Source: Choristoneura fumiferana (taxonomy: Eukaryota; Arthropoda; Insecta; Lepidoptera; Tortricidae). Taken from it: a DNA stretch of 64,000 nt. The notes under the pieces are model-generated. The model did no database searches, was not told where the DNA came from, and saw only the letters and a list, made by a program, of their open reading frames with translations. The position numbers and the translations under genes are program-made. Location of the stretch: contig NC_133486.1 of NCBI RefSeq assembly GCF_025370935.1, positions 8,720,821 to 8,784,820 on the forward strand. Direction: 5' to 3'. This document shows, piece after piece, positions 55,501 to 64,000 of this stretch. Each line of letters starts with the position of its first letter. The stretch's first letter is position 1.

Positions 55501-57587
55501 GCATGGTGCGTGTTATTGTTATGCTTCATTCAATGGTATAAGTGATGTGATTAATTATAGACGGTCTAATGGTAAAAGACCTTAGTAACGGCCGTAACGG
55601 ATGAAAAGAAACAGGATGGCAATGATAACTGTTGTGATTATGATGGCAATAGAAATGTCTGTTTTTAAACCATGAGAACCCTACTAACCATAACATCCCG
55701 TATGTAGTACTTTACTAACCGACTTCAAAAAAAAGGAGGAGGTTCTCAATTTGGCTGTATGTTTTATGTATGTTTGATACGTGATAGTTCCGCGAATTGT
55801 GGACAGATATTCAAAATTCTTCTTTTGTTTTAAAGAATATACTTGCGAGGTGGTCCCGTTGTCAGCAATTTAGGAACTGATGATGGAATCCTAAAGAAAT
55901 CGAGGGCAACCTACAAATTTTATAAGCACACTTATAGCGATTTTGACATTTTTAACACCAAATTAAGCATTTACATTCAGAAAGTATAATTTGGTGAACT
56001 GGACCTGATGAAGAAGACCGTAGATGGCCAACGGAACTCGTCAAAGCTAAATAATGCTCGCGCGGCTATAAATGAACTTCATTAATATAGATCAGCGACT
56101 AATGCGTCTAATGTTTTCAAGCTAATTTATAAATTTTGTGAAGTGTGTTATTCTATCTTTATTTTTAGGTTTTTGACCAGAATCGTAGCAAAAGATACAC
56201 CTACACCCATAACGAGTAAGGGCTTTACCCGTAAAAATAAAAACCAAAGGAAGTTGCGTGAACTGTTAACTCCAAGCGTTAATAGACTTGCTCAGGAAAT
56301 CGCGAGTGCCTTTTCGCAAGCAAGCACGCGACTTGGACTCGCCTGTTTACGTAACTTAATACAATTCTTAATAAACAGTAGCTGCGCACTGTTAGGTTTC
56401 ATTCAGCTTTCATTGATAGTGTCCAGTGAATTTAAAATATGTATTATAGTTTTTGTAAGCCATGAAGACAGCCGTGCAATAATCTATTGCTGTTTTGCTA
56501 GGTACGTTGGGACATAACTATCATGATGTAAGGTAAAGTAACATAAGTCATTTGTGCGATGTGGTAAGTCTGATAAATACCTGGTTATTTAACACTTAAG
56601 TCTAGTGTCGGTAAAAATGCAAATTTTAATACATAATTGCGGTTGATGGTTATTGGTAAATGATTTTGTTTTACAAGCATTGTTTTTATTGTCCATATAA
56701 AAATAGAATTTAAATTTGGACACATAGGAGCTTAGTAAAAATATCTATAGAAGAATAAGCTTGGCAGGGCCATCCATCAAACCCGATTCGTATAAGAAAA
56801 GAACCTGTGTCACTATGTGACACCACTACATTTAGGTACGTCAGCAATGTGCTTAGCCGATAACTAGAGGTAAGCAACTTTCCCGGTCCGTTAATTTCAA
56901 GCGAATGTTTAATAGGTCTAAGGAAGAATATGAGTGATTATAAAGATTCATTTACATTGTGTTAGTTTCATTGCATTGCATGTCCGGGCAGCTACGAATT
57001 TACGAGTAATCAACCATCGACAACAATGTATCACAATGAACTACTTTATGCAAGATATGCGTGTTCATGCAGTTCCTCCACCGCCACACACTGTACTCGA
57101 AAGAACCATGTAAGAACACACACAAATCTAGGTCGCGGGTGAGCAAAGGAATTCTTTTAGTTCACTGATATGGACCTCCGCAAAGTAACGCCTAATTCAA
57201 TAAATTAATGTCTCACAACTTAAAACTACCGTGAGACTCACTCATATTAAATATATTGACCCGGATAACTCACGTCTTAAATCGAGTTTAGCTGCGGCGG
57301 CGGCGCGCAGTGCGCGTGTTGCAGCAGCCGCTGAGTCGCGTTGCTCCGGAGACGAAGGGCTACGGATTAGCCCGAAACATGTCGAGCTAAACTCGATTTA
57401 AGACGTGAGTTATCCGGGTCAATATATTTAATATCACAACTTATTCGGTATTTCTCGAACTTAAGTTAATGAAACTTTAGACGATGCACGTACCTCCAGC
57501 AAGATGTCCCACCACACCAGGGTATCCGGCGCATGTGAAGTTGCCATAGTCTTCATAGATACCGAACTTCAGACCTTTGCTGTGTAC
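44649..57587 (-). CDS. GH27 alpha-N-acetylgalactosaminidase / alpha-galactosidase, 3' seven exons (5' truncated by window)
   Basis: A lysosomal or secreted retaining glycosidase removing terminal alpha-linked GalNAc or galactose. Exons (high to low): 57587-57494, 53327-53152, 52527-52366, 51836-51639, 49343-49179, 48608-48536, 44758-44649. All have GT-AG borders and compatible phases (0/1, 1/0, 0/0, 0/0, 0/0, 0/1, 1/stop). They total 978 nt, or 325 residues. Motifs in order: [25 protein letters not shown] with the catalytic nucleophile Asp; [20 protein letters not shown] with the acid/base Asp (second D of FDD); [26 protein letters not shown]; and a C-terminal beta domain ending NPSG/VVIL and a basic FRLKKK tail. 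YSCSWP has Ser where human alpha-galactosidase A has the selectivity Glu (YSCEWPL), as in N-acetylgalactosaminidase, so GalNAc preference is likely. The signal peptide and MGW-containing N-terminal ~100 residues are not in the window. Without the last splice the frame runs on to a stop at about 48477, a read-through product that lacks the conserved end. Confidence 0.93.
44824..44989. mobile_element. GC-rich foldback MITE
   Basis: The arms GCTGTGGCTCCACGAAGCGG...GGATCGACC and GGTCGATCC...CCTCAGTGGAGCCGCAGC pair over about 65 bp. They include the purine-rich block GACGAGCGGAGCGGAGAGGA. It lies 65 bp inside the last intron, next to the terminal exon. Confidence 0.75.
46175..46350 (-). mobile_element. 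Helitron-like fragment
   Basis: TTTTGCCCGAGACTCCGTCC, ACGTAGAATCG, CCCGCGGGAACTATGCAATT, TTCCGGGATAAAA and AAATCGGTTCAGCGG in family order. Confidence 0.5.
46525..46552. repeat. (CAT)n microsatellite
   Basis: About nine CAT units. Confidence 0.9.
46860..47106. other. GC-rich, CpG-rich island inside an intron
   Basis: About 250 bp of strongly GC-rich sequence in otherwise AT-rich DNA, open on both strands (minus frame 47083-46676, plus frame 46896-47261). Neither frame resembles a known protein. It contains a hairpin (stem AGCGGCCTGCAA at 46913-46924 with its complement at 46942-46953). Flanking it, TTTTCTCAAACATGACATG (about 46808-46827) faces its complement at about 47140-47160. Function unknown; a promoter/CpG cluster or an inserted element are both possible. 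Confidence 0.5.
47107..47136. repeat. Poly-T run
   Basis: About 24 consecutive T. Read on the minus strand it is a poly-A tract, as at the end of a retroposed copy. Confidence 0.8.
47245..47383. mobile_element. piggyBac-like MITE with TTAA duplication
   Basis: 139 bp bounded by TTAA (47241-47244 and 47384-47387). The ends CCCGTCACGCGTCC and GGACGCGTGACGGG are perfect inverted repeats, and further pairing (GAGACTAC, GCGGGAAAT with their complements) covers most of the element. TTAA target duplications with CCC starts are the piggyBac signature. Confidence 0.8.
47529..47666. mobile_element. Intact MITE, relative of the split copy at 6113-7112
   Basis: The ends TACAGTTACC and GGTGACTGTA are inverted. 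The interior carries AATATATCTGACACCACAAA, GCGTGCATAAATATC, TACGACTCTATTTCTAGGG and GTGGCAGATAATAATGCAGG. Confidence 0.65.
49344..51638. other. GH27 intron with a MITE
   Basis: A 2.3-kb intron between the fourth and fifth visible exons. Apart from the MITE at 49951-50098 and a self-complementary GATTCTAAGTTAGAATC near 50231, nothing was recognised. Confidence 0.6.
49951..50098. mobile_element. MITE with GTATAGTCGACCAAGAAA ends
   Basis: The 18-bp ends GTATAGTCGACCAAGAAA and TTTCTTGGTCGACTATAC are perfect inverted repeats around ~110 bp of non-coding DNA. TA dinucleotides at the ends are compatible with a mariner-type duplication. Confidence 0.75.
51837..52365. other. GH27 intron
   Basis: A 529-bp AT-rich intron with a purine run (AAGAAAGAAAGAAGAAGAGG) near 52210. 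No other feature seen. Confidence 0.6.
52692..52813. mobile_element. Short foldback MITE
   Basis: ATCGATGGATATAGAAAGCA and TGCTTTCTACATTCATCGAT are near-complementary ends. Located in the intron between the second and third visible GH27 exons. Confidence 0.6.
53364..53637. mobile_element. hAT-like MITE with 8-bp duplication
   Basis: The ends CAGAGGTTTCCAACC and GGTTGAAAACGCATG are imperfect inverted repeats. TGCTAGTT is duplicated exactly outside them (53356-53363 and 53638-53645). Internal GTGTGCCGCG-type words repeat. No transposase. The open frame at 53190-53780 is unrelated read-through. Confidence 0.8.
53651..54066. mobile_element. Second hAT-like MITE, abutting the first
   Basis: The ends CAGAGCCCGAAACTTTCGCG and the complement of TAGAGCCCGAAAATTTCACG continue as ~60-bp inverted repeats with roughly 90% match. 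GTTATAAG is duplicated at 53643-53650 and 54067-54074. Its left duplication overlaps the right duplication of the preceding element by three bases. Confidence 0.8.
54123..54261. mobile_element. MITE with GGCC...TTGTCTAACGC ends, copy 2
   Basis: GGCCTTATATTATATTGTCT, AACGC at the left is inverted at the right as GCATTAGACAATACGGCC. The interior matches 44027-44152. Confidence 0.65.
54463..54630. mobile_element. Foldback MITE with GCTTCCATAA ends
   Basis: The left end GCTTCCATAAAGCAGAGCGG faces the right end CCGCTCCACTTCTCTTATGG, AAGC. Confidence 0.5.
54640..55720. other. GH27 intron sequence
   Basis: No repeat or coding segment recognised. Confidence 0.35.
55724..56015 (+). repeat. ~290-bp dispersed repeat (copy 3 of 3)
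   Basis: It begins ACCGACTTCAAAAAAAAGGA, GGAGGTTCTCAA and ends with TTTACATTCAGAAAGTATAA, TTTGGTGAACTGGACC. Opposite orientation to 9300-9598 and 25150-25440. Confidence 0.65.
56020..57243. other. GH27 intron sequence
   Basis: An open frame at 56143-56517 has no family features and is probably chance. A GGTCCATATCAATGAACT-type word near 57165 recurs near 7320, 7560 and 31095, hinting at an old dispersed repeat. Confidence 0.4.
57244..57434. mobile_element. Element with perfect 50-bp terminal inverted repeats
   Basis: 57244-57293 and 57385-57434 are exact reverse complements (core GACCCGGATAACTCACGTCT). The middle is GC-rich (GGCGGCGGCGCGCAGTGCGC) and has ATTAGCCCGAAACATGTCGA. It lies 60 bp from the GH27 exon at 57494-57587. 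A tail fragment (AAATCGAGTTTAGCTCGACA) sits at 58602-58621. Confidence 0.8.
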
Positions 57588-57686
57588 CTGCAACAAAATA
57601 ATGTAACTATTAAAGATCGTCTTTTGAGACAAAAGTGATTGCTGGTTCAAAATTCTTTGTGATGTGTGAAAAACGTTCTTGTAAAT

Positions 57687-58036
57687 CCTACTAATAATTA
57701 TAAATGCCAAAGTTGGTAAGGCTGTTTGTTTGTTACCTTTTCAAGTCTAATCACTTAACCGATGTAGATGAAATTCGGTATGCAGATACTTTGAGTCCCG
57801 GGGAAGGATATATATAGTTTTTTTTTTATTCGACTGGATGGCAAACGAGCAAGTGGGTCTCCTGATGGTAAGAGATCACCACCGGCCATAGACACCTGCA
57901 ACACCAGGGGATTGCAGATGCGTTGCCAACCTAGAGGCCTAAGATGGGATACCTCAAGTGGATAGTTTTTATACCGGAAAATTGCAAAGTTCCCGCGGTA
58001 CATACGAACTCTACGCGGACAGAGTCGCGGGCAACT
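57687..58036 (+). mobile_element. Helitron-like element with nested dispersed repeat
   Basis: It opens CTACTAATAATTATAAATGC, contains CGATGTAGATGAAATTCGG and TACCGGAAAATTGC, and ends ACGCGGACAGAGTCGCGGGC. It is interrupted at 57822-57960 by the CGAGCAAGTGGGTCTCCTGA family, with GATAGTTTTT-like sequence on both sides of the insertion. Confidence 0.6.
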
Positions 58037-58039
58037 CTG

Positions 58040-58715
58040 TCCTTCTTCAAGTGCCACCATTATTGAATGTTGGCAGACAGCAGTTAGTTGTGAATATGGT
58101 TGCTTGTTTGTAATAAGAATAAGGGTTCCGCCTTTCCCATTTTGACTACGAAACACTAAAAATTGTAACTTAATAATACTAAGTATATTAGATGTGATCA
58201 TGACTTCATTAATGTTAATTAAACTTAACTGTTTCCCGGTTTACAATACGGTTAACACAATGTAAAACATTGTTTAAATAAGCAATTAAACTATTGTAAT
58301 AAAGAACAGAAACAATGAAGTAAATTATTATGTTTGTAAAAACGCTCAATTTACTTGAACTAATCATAATATGCAAAGTGATGTTGTTTTACCTCTCATA
58401 ATTGAAGTAATCTACGTGTAAAAAATGTATTCAATTGCTCAAATTATGAGTTTATACCAAAGAAGCCACCAAAAGCGTCGAGTAGGTATTCATTCATCAT
58501 CATATAAAACATGGTACCTCGTGCGTGAAAGACATTTAGATGTATACATTTAGAACTCTTCTCCATTTAATGAAATAAACCCCAATTCATTCACTTGTCA
58601 AATCGAGTTTAGCTCGACATTGCTCTTGTCAATTTCACGAATTGTCCAAGATTTGTCATACGTAGATATTTTAGCTCCATATCGTCTTGCATGATATTTG
58701 AAAGTCCTAACTCTT
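58040..58715. other. Upstream intron or flank of the GH27 gene
   Basis: No coding signal on either strand; only the short repeat scrap at 58602-58621. Confidence 0.35.
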
Positions 58716-58718
58716 TTT

Positions 58719-58925
58719 AACCCCCGACGCAAAAAGAGGGGTGTTATAAGTTTGACCGCTATGTGAGTCTGTCTGTGGCACCGTAGCTCTTAAACGGGTG
58801 AACCGATTTGAATGCGGTTTTTTCATTTGAAAGCAGGTTTTCTAGCGATTATTCTTATAAAAATCGGTTCAGCCATTTTGAGGTATTGAGCTTTGAAGTG
58901 ACAATGTCGGGGGTTTTCCAACTTT
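58719..58925 (+). repeat. Dispersed repeat (ACCCCCGACGCAAAAAGAGG type)
   Basis: It begins ACCCCCGACGCAAAAAGAGG and GGTGTTATAAGTTTGACCG, passes CTTAAACGGGTGAACCGATT and ends AATGTCGGGGGTTTTCCAAC. The ends CCCCCGAC and GTCGGGGG are inverted. A common moth non-autonomous element, class uncertain. Confidence 0.6.
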
Positions 58926-58929
58926 TTGT

Positions 58930-59999
58930 TGGTTAGGTTATTTCTCTGAATCCATTAATTGTTCGGAATTTTAATTAAACAAAGATAATCCAACCTAACC
59001 TATAGAGTTCTACAGGAAGGCCATTTAAAAAAAACTTAAAAATTACGGTCCGTGGCTTAAGCTAACTTACAGACTGTTAGTGATAGAAAGTTGTAATTTT
59101 GCATGGGTATATTATGTAGGTAGCAATTATGCCGACAAAGTGGTAAAATAAAATGTAAAATGTAAAGTACCTATTCTATAGAATCGAAAAATATTCTCAA
59201 CTCATGTTAACCATGGATTATTAGTCTCTCAATGTGATCTTCCCCTATGCTGTCTTGCCTGATTTGATGAGCCTGACTGAAGTAGCATAACAAAAACGAA
59301 CTTTCCGAATATATACGATGACAAAGGATAATTCATTATATCTGTACATTATAGCATCGCCTTTGACAGGAGCGGTCGTTGAGACTGAACTTTTTGCCCC
59401 ACCCGAAAAAGCCGCAGAATTATCGCTCCATTGTCGGGTAGTTATAATAAAACTAACGTAACAAAAACTTAGTCCGAGATCAAAAGGATAATCTCAACTA
59501 ATCTCGAGTCATTCACTTCTGCTGTAACAAGCTAAAAGTCAAGGCTAAAAACAACAACCAAGATAGATCTGATATTTCTAAAGCAATGATTGTTATCCGT
59601 TGATAATGTTATTATGGAGTTTATTTTTTATTGTTGGTATAAATTTAAATAGTTTTTAGTAGTTAGGCAAGAACAAAGCGTTTTAAAATAATATAAGATG
59701 AGGGCACCAGTCATGGACAGGAACCAATAATGGAATATTTTTTCTCCTAACCCAATATTAAGAAACGGACGCTACTTTTTCTAAAACTAATAACACTTAT
59801 GTGCAGATAACTGATGATCATAACTGGTAAAGTTCATGAATGGTGAGTTATAAAGCATTGAATCCTTGCTGTCCATTACTGGATACTACTGTGTTTAACA
59901 TGTCCATGATTGGTGCCGTCACCCTACAATAAAACTTTTTGTTGATTTCACATTCGTTTCTTAAATTCCAGTTGAGCTGCTCTCTTTTCATCGATACCT
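58930..59999. other. Gene-free stretch
   Basis: No recognisable coding segment; the missing N-terminal GH27 exon (MGW and DDCW motifs) was looked for and not found here. Confidence 0.4.
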
Positions 60000-60180
60000 A
60001 TACATATGTAGCTCTGGTTACAGGGCTACGGCACATGCTGAGCTGAGTCCTTTTGGCATCACACTACAGCACAACGTCTCTAATTTGTCTCTCTTCTTCT
60101 ATTTATGTTTTTACTGTGTTTTTGTTGTGATGTTGTGTGTTTTTGTTGTCAATAAATGTTGTGAGTTTGAGTTTGAGTCT
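60000..60180 (+). mobile_element. Retrotransposon 3' tail ending in (TTTGAG)n
   Basis: GGTTACAGGGCTACGGCACA, TGCTGAGCTGAGTCC, later TGTCAATAAATGTTGTGAGT and a TTTGAGTTTGAG end. Pattern of a LINE 3' UTR with a short tandem tail. Confidence 0.45.
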
Positions 60181-60584
60181 ATAACTTTTTTGTTTGTTAA
60201 ACGATACAAGGTGTCAATAGAAAGAGTTCGTGAATGCGATTATATTCACTTCAATAATTAATTTAGGATGACATGTATCCAGTGGTTATCGTTTTAACAG
60301 TGCAATATAATCGTAAAGAATTAAACAGTGAGGTAATTGCGTGACATCTCACCTATGGGATTACATTTTGACTAGTTATCAATATTTTTCAACACCTGAT
60401 AGACTAGTAGAGTGTGGTAGAGCAGTTATTGATCAACTGTATCTTACACCAGACCAGTTATTGCAAAATAATTGAAAGGAGCCATCGCCGCTTTGCAACT
60501 GCAACTGATACATATTCAACTGCGAATTGCACATTTCGATACATTTAAATATCTATCACTGCACTGATCGAAAAGGGTAGTCAA

Positions 60585-60712
60585 TGTCGAAAATACAAAC
60601 TGAAATATAGATGCACAGAAAAAACTAGAAAAATAAGACCAGCGCTGGGAATCGAACCAAGGTCCTCGGCATTCCGTGCCGTGTGCTATACCGCTACACC
60701 ACCGCTGGACAA
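60585..60712 (-). mobile_element. tRNA-derived SINE
   Basis: On the minus strand it begins CCAGCGGTGGTGTAGCGGTA and has a perfect B box (GGTTCGATTCC), then CCAGCGCTGGTCTTATTTTT and a tail ATATTTCAGTTTGTATTTTC. The head resembles a tRNA but the pairing is incomplete, so it is not a functional tRNA gene. Confidence 0.7.
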
Positions 60713-60959
60713 CGATACAGACACGAATTTCTCCTATGCACCTCATATCTCAGCTTGTGTTGTTTCTTATTTAGCCACTTAAGCAGCGACATTAGCGACA
60801 TCTATGCCGTAGCCCTCATCGAGAAACTTTTCGGCACTCCAAAAAGATTCCAAAAAACCAATCTTGGTAGTCAATGTGATTTTACGCCGCCGTTTTTCGT
60901 ACTTTATGCCGCCTTTACATCTCCGTGAGATAATATGACACTTAGGGTAGCCAAAAGAC

Positions 60960-62300
60960 AAGCGTAATTTTTTGAGTTGTGAGTCACAAAAATCACTTAA
61001 AAAAAATATATAAATAAAAGATATTATCTTTATTTAAGTTTTTTGTGACATAATATTTTTTAAATTTTGAATAAAACAACCTAACGTTTTAGGCAGCTGT
61101 AAGCGCCTTTAGAAGCTATTGGTAGGTAGCTCCTTGATCGGCGCAGTGGCAGCGCGTGCGTCGCAGGCGCAGCGCAAGTTGCGAGAGCGCGTGGGAAAGA
61201 TGTTTCGACACGATGTGCCAACCTAATGATACCTCTAATAGCTTCCTGTATCATCCTATCACGTAGTGGCTTAGGTTTCAGCTTCTATTGTGATAAGCTT
61301 TGTTAAAATGAGAAGTGTAATCTCCCATTTGTTTGTTTGTCTTTCATTCACATTGCGATGTAGGAACAGATTTATTTATTTATTTGATTCTGTACAATTA
61401 CATATTGTAAACAACACAGAGGAAATTAACATATATAAATGGAAAATAATTATTAATAAATAAATAATTATGTTACTTACTAAGAGATTATTTTATAGGA
61501 TATTATAAAAAAAACCCTAAAGCCAAAAGGAGGATAAAGGTCCCTTATAAAGAGTACAGTTACAACATTTGAATAACGCTGTATCACTGTATGACTTCCG
61601 CGAAAACATTTTTCATCCAATGCAAACCACGTCCCAGTCAAATTAATATTATTATATAGAGTAAACTACGCAGAATGTTTGTTCATATTTTACTTAGTTT
61701 CTGAGAAGCGCTTTAAAGTAGTTATTAGGTTAAGGCCCTCTTTTAAATAATCTATGCTAACTCCGGTTGTATGACATAACAACTTACTAGAGTTGACAAC
61801 ATTTTTCGCTTTAATAACTTATTATATTTTTACGGGTTATTTTGTAACACGTTCTATAGAGCTTCAATGATAAAGAACTCGTACCACATGGTGCGACATT
61901 TATTCAAATAAAAACTAACACAGCAAAAGGACTTGATACTTTTATGCTCTACTACAGGTATACTCAGTATAACCATCTTGCAGCAATTAATAAGGGACAA
62001 TTTCAACTTTATGAGACCACGATCTCGTTATCTATGCAAGTAGGCGTGGGAACACCCGATCCTTGCAGCCAAGGTCCCAAGATATATCGCGAGATACATA
62101 CTATGTTTCACTAATTCTTATTGTTGCGGCACCATTGTTGGCTTGTTCACTGTTCACACTAGAAGGGCTGTTTCGAAATCGATTGTAATCTAATGAGGTT
62201 CAGAAAATGTAAAAAAAATGGTCATTGTGAACAACTAGCAAACACCTGACTAATTCATAGTCAAAATACCATATACGGGACTTATCACGCTATTTTTACA
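60960..62300. other. Gene-free stretch with a GC-rich patch
   Basis: Nothing coding seen. 61135-61195 is a GC-rich patch (GGCGCAGTGGCAGCGCGTGC). Confidence 0.35.
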
Positions 62301-62309
62301 CAAGTAATA

Positions 62310-62475
62310 TTTACCTCGACGTTTCGGCAACGTTACAGTTGCCGTGGTCACGAGTAGACTGAAGTGTGGGGTGTCAAGTCTGCCTAGCAGCGCGAGTTAT
62401 TCGAACTACCCGCACTTGATCACTAATAGTACCGGCACTCGTATCACGAACTACCCGCACTTGGTCACTTTTATT
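62310..62475. repeat. Dispersed repeat shared with 27310-27445
   Basis: ACCTCGACGTTTCGGCAACG, GCCGTGGTCACGAGTAGAC and two copies of GAACTACCCGCACTTG(A/G)TCAC, the second after a short spacer, so the end is duplicated locally. Confidence 0.55.
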
Positions 62476-62479
62476 AAAG

Positions 62480-63320
62480 TAACTAAATACATGTAACTAC
62501 TTGATTTTTTACCTACTTATATGACTTTGTAAGAGCTTAAATTCATGGTCCACTATTTCACTCTTCGCGCGTGAAATTAACATACAACGCACACCCGCGC
62601 CGAATTTCTTCAACTGATAAAACAACTTTAGCACCTTATCGCATTAACAGTGTGTCTATATTTCATGAAATCGCAGACGTATCTGTAACGAGACAAGGTA
62701 CAAAAGTGACTAATTTTAATTCTGACCAAACAATGCGCACCTAGTATTCACAGTGCCTGGGGGCTATACAATAACCGCGAATGCTACGGTTAGCAGGACG
62801 CGTTCGTCACAGACAGTGTCTGTTGTTTGTGCGGTCATTGTGGACGGGTACCGGATTACGAGCGAGCGCGTGTGACCTTAGCTTTGGACTGAATGGTGTT
62901 TGAATTGCGGAGACGATTTTTTTGCAATTTTTAGTTAAATCGAAACCGTTTCGAGATAAATGCTTTTCAACTGTTTTCTATGGAGTTATTTTAAACTAAT
63001 AGGTAGATAGGTATAGGTAGAACTCTATAGGTTAGTTTAAAAAAAATCGTTCGTCTAATGAGGCAGTTGGGAAATTAGATAGTCCCTCGTAAGATCTGAT
63101 GTAAGATTCCAAGTCGTCTTTAATTTGAGTGAAGTAATTCAAAATTTACGCGTGGTTATACTACGGAGATTGATTTGGATTTCAATTGACATTTGGCACT
63201 GACAGTGCCGGCTAAAGTAATTCCTGTAAATTGTCATTCGTAGTCTATGCGAATAATATGTTTGACGGAATTAAAGTAAATACCTTTGTTATACCGGTTC
63301 CGATATTTTTGAAGAATTGT
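62480..63320. other. Gene-free stretch
   Basis: Contains a relatively GC-rich block around 62720-62880 (GTCTGTTGTTTGTGCGG, GACGGGTACCGGATTACGAG). No coding exon could be assigned. It could hold promoter sequence of a neighbouring gene, which is a guess. Confidence 0.3.
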
Positions 63321-63329
63321 ACCTTTGGT

Positions 63330-63562
63330 TAACCGGACGCCGAATCTTTCTGCACTTACGACGACTTACACTTCTCTCTTTGAAAGCAACTTTGTTTGGC
63401 CCCGGACACCGATCTTTCTGCACTTACGACGACTTGCACTTTTCTGTTTGAAAAAACCTTATATTTGGCCCCGGACACTGATATTTCAGCATTTACGACA
63501 ACATACGGTTCCCTTTGAAAACAACTTGGCTTGGTCGGCGGATACCGATCGTTCTGCACGTA
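63330..63562. repeat. Minisatellite with a ~68-bp unit
   Basis: The word TCTTTCTGCAC (or variants) recurs at 63345, 63413, 63482 and 63549 (spacings 68, 69, 67). Each unit also has TTTGGCCCCGGACACCGA-like and TACGACGACTT-like blocks. Open frames cross it on both strands, but the unit length is not a multiple of three, so coding is unlikely. Confidence 0.75.
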
Positions 63563-63609
63563 AATATCACGGACAATTCACACCAATTGACCTAGTCCCA
63601 CAGTAAGCT

Positions 63610-63795
63610 AAGAAAAGCTTGTGTTATGGGTACTAGGCAACGGAAAACATACTTATATACATAGATACATACTTAAATAACGTATTAAACACCCAAGACC
63701 TGAGAGCAAGATTCGTATTTTTCATACAAATATCTGCTTGCACGGGAATCGAACGCGGGACCCCAAGCTTCGTAAACAGGTTCTCTAACCACTAG
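63610..63795 (-). mobile_element. tRNA-derived SINE
   Basis: On the minus strand the head (about 63795 downward) reads AGTGGTTAGAGAACCTGTTT, ACGAAGCTTGGGGTCCCG, with B box GCGTTCGATTCCCGTG, then GCAGATATTTGTATGAAAAA. The left part (CACCCAAGACCTGAGAGCAA, GTTATGGGTACTAGGCAACG) is the usual tail. Same family as 843-940. Confidence 0.7.
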
Positions 63796-64000
63796 AATTT
63801 CAATATAAAGAATCATTGTAGTTAACCTTTAAAAAGCTGAGATAATAATTATTTAACAGCATGTCTCACATGAGAGTTATAATTTAACTGTCAAAACGTC
63901 GTCGCTTAAGGAGCACGTGAGGTAACCAAGTGCTGCAATGCGTGCAATATAAATTGAATAACTATTCGTAACGTATTAAATAAACTATAAGTGATGTGAA

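Noticed and set aside
56143..56517. 124-residue plus-strand open frame in a GH27 intron
   Set aside because: No recognisable domain, biased composition or promoter; length is within chance expectation for 64 kb.
60640..60712. Possible tRNA gene on the minus strand
   Set aside because: A and B boxes are good, but acceptor-stem pairing is incomplete and it continues into a SINE tail, so it is a SINE head.
57588..64000. Missing first GH27 exons
   Set aside because: Searched the minus strand for codons of MGW and DDCW motifs; none found, so they are taken to lie outside the window.
1..64000. CRISPR arrays, rRNA genes, viral genes
   Set aside because: The tandem repeats seen are minisatellites or coding repeats without spacer structure; no rRNA or viral protein signature was found.

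Overview
The window looks like a piece of a lepidopteran (moth or butterfly) genome. It is AT-rich, has short protein-coding exons with GT-AG introns, and is crowded with moth-type interspersed repeats: tRNA-derived SINEs, 3' ends of non-LTR retrotransposons, Helitron-like fragments and many foldback MITEs. No tRNA or rRNA gene, CRISPR array or bacterial operon was seen.

Four protein-coding loci can be supported. (1) Minus strand, 619-10894: a putative 65-residue secreted peptide made from a five-codon first exon (10880-10894) and a 60-codon second exon (619-801), separated by a ~10 kb intron full of transposons. (2) Plus strand, 26002-27210: an intact, single-exon DNA/RNA non-specific endonuclease of the insect dsRNase type. 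(3) Plus strand, 29954-39053: a three-exon gene for a very large secreted protein of about 1,829 residues with a basic N-terminal domain and three different internal repeat arrays in an acidic, Asn/Ser/Glu-rich body. Its last intron interrupts a furin-type site that would release a 37-residue C-terminal peptide. I do not recognise this protein; it is the most novel item in the window. (4) Minus strand, 44649-57587: seven consecutive 3' exons of a glycoside hydrolase family 27 enzyme, most like alpha-N-acetylgalactosaminidase. Its 5' exons lie beyond the right edge.

All four products appear to be extracellular or lysosomal. That may be chance, and nothing in the sequence shows they work together.

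The rest is mobile DNA. 0-11 kb is the long intron of the small secreted gene, with nested MITEs, a Helitron-like element carrying a Harbinger-like MITE, and a 501-bp foldback element. 11-26 kb is gene-free, with SINEs, three reverse-transcriptase C-terminal remnants, microsatellites and an AT-rich tract. 27-30 kb and 39-44.6 kb are intergenic, the latter holding a ~77-bp minisatellite. 44.8-57.5 kb is the intron space of the GH27 gene, with hAT and piggyBac-like MITEs that have clear target-site duplications and a GC-rich island. 57.6-64 kb is either further intron or 5' flank of the GH27 gene and ends with a 68-bp minisatellite and a SINE.
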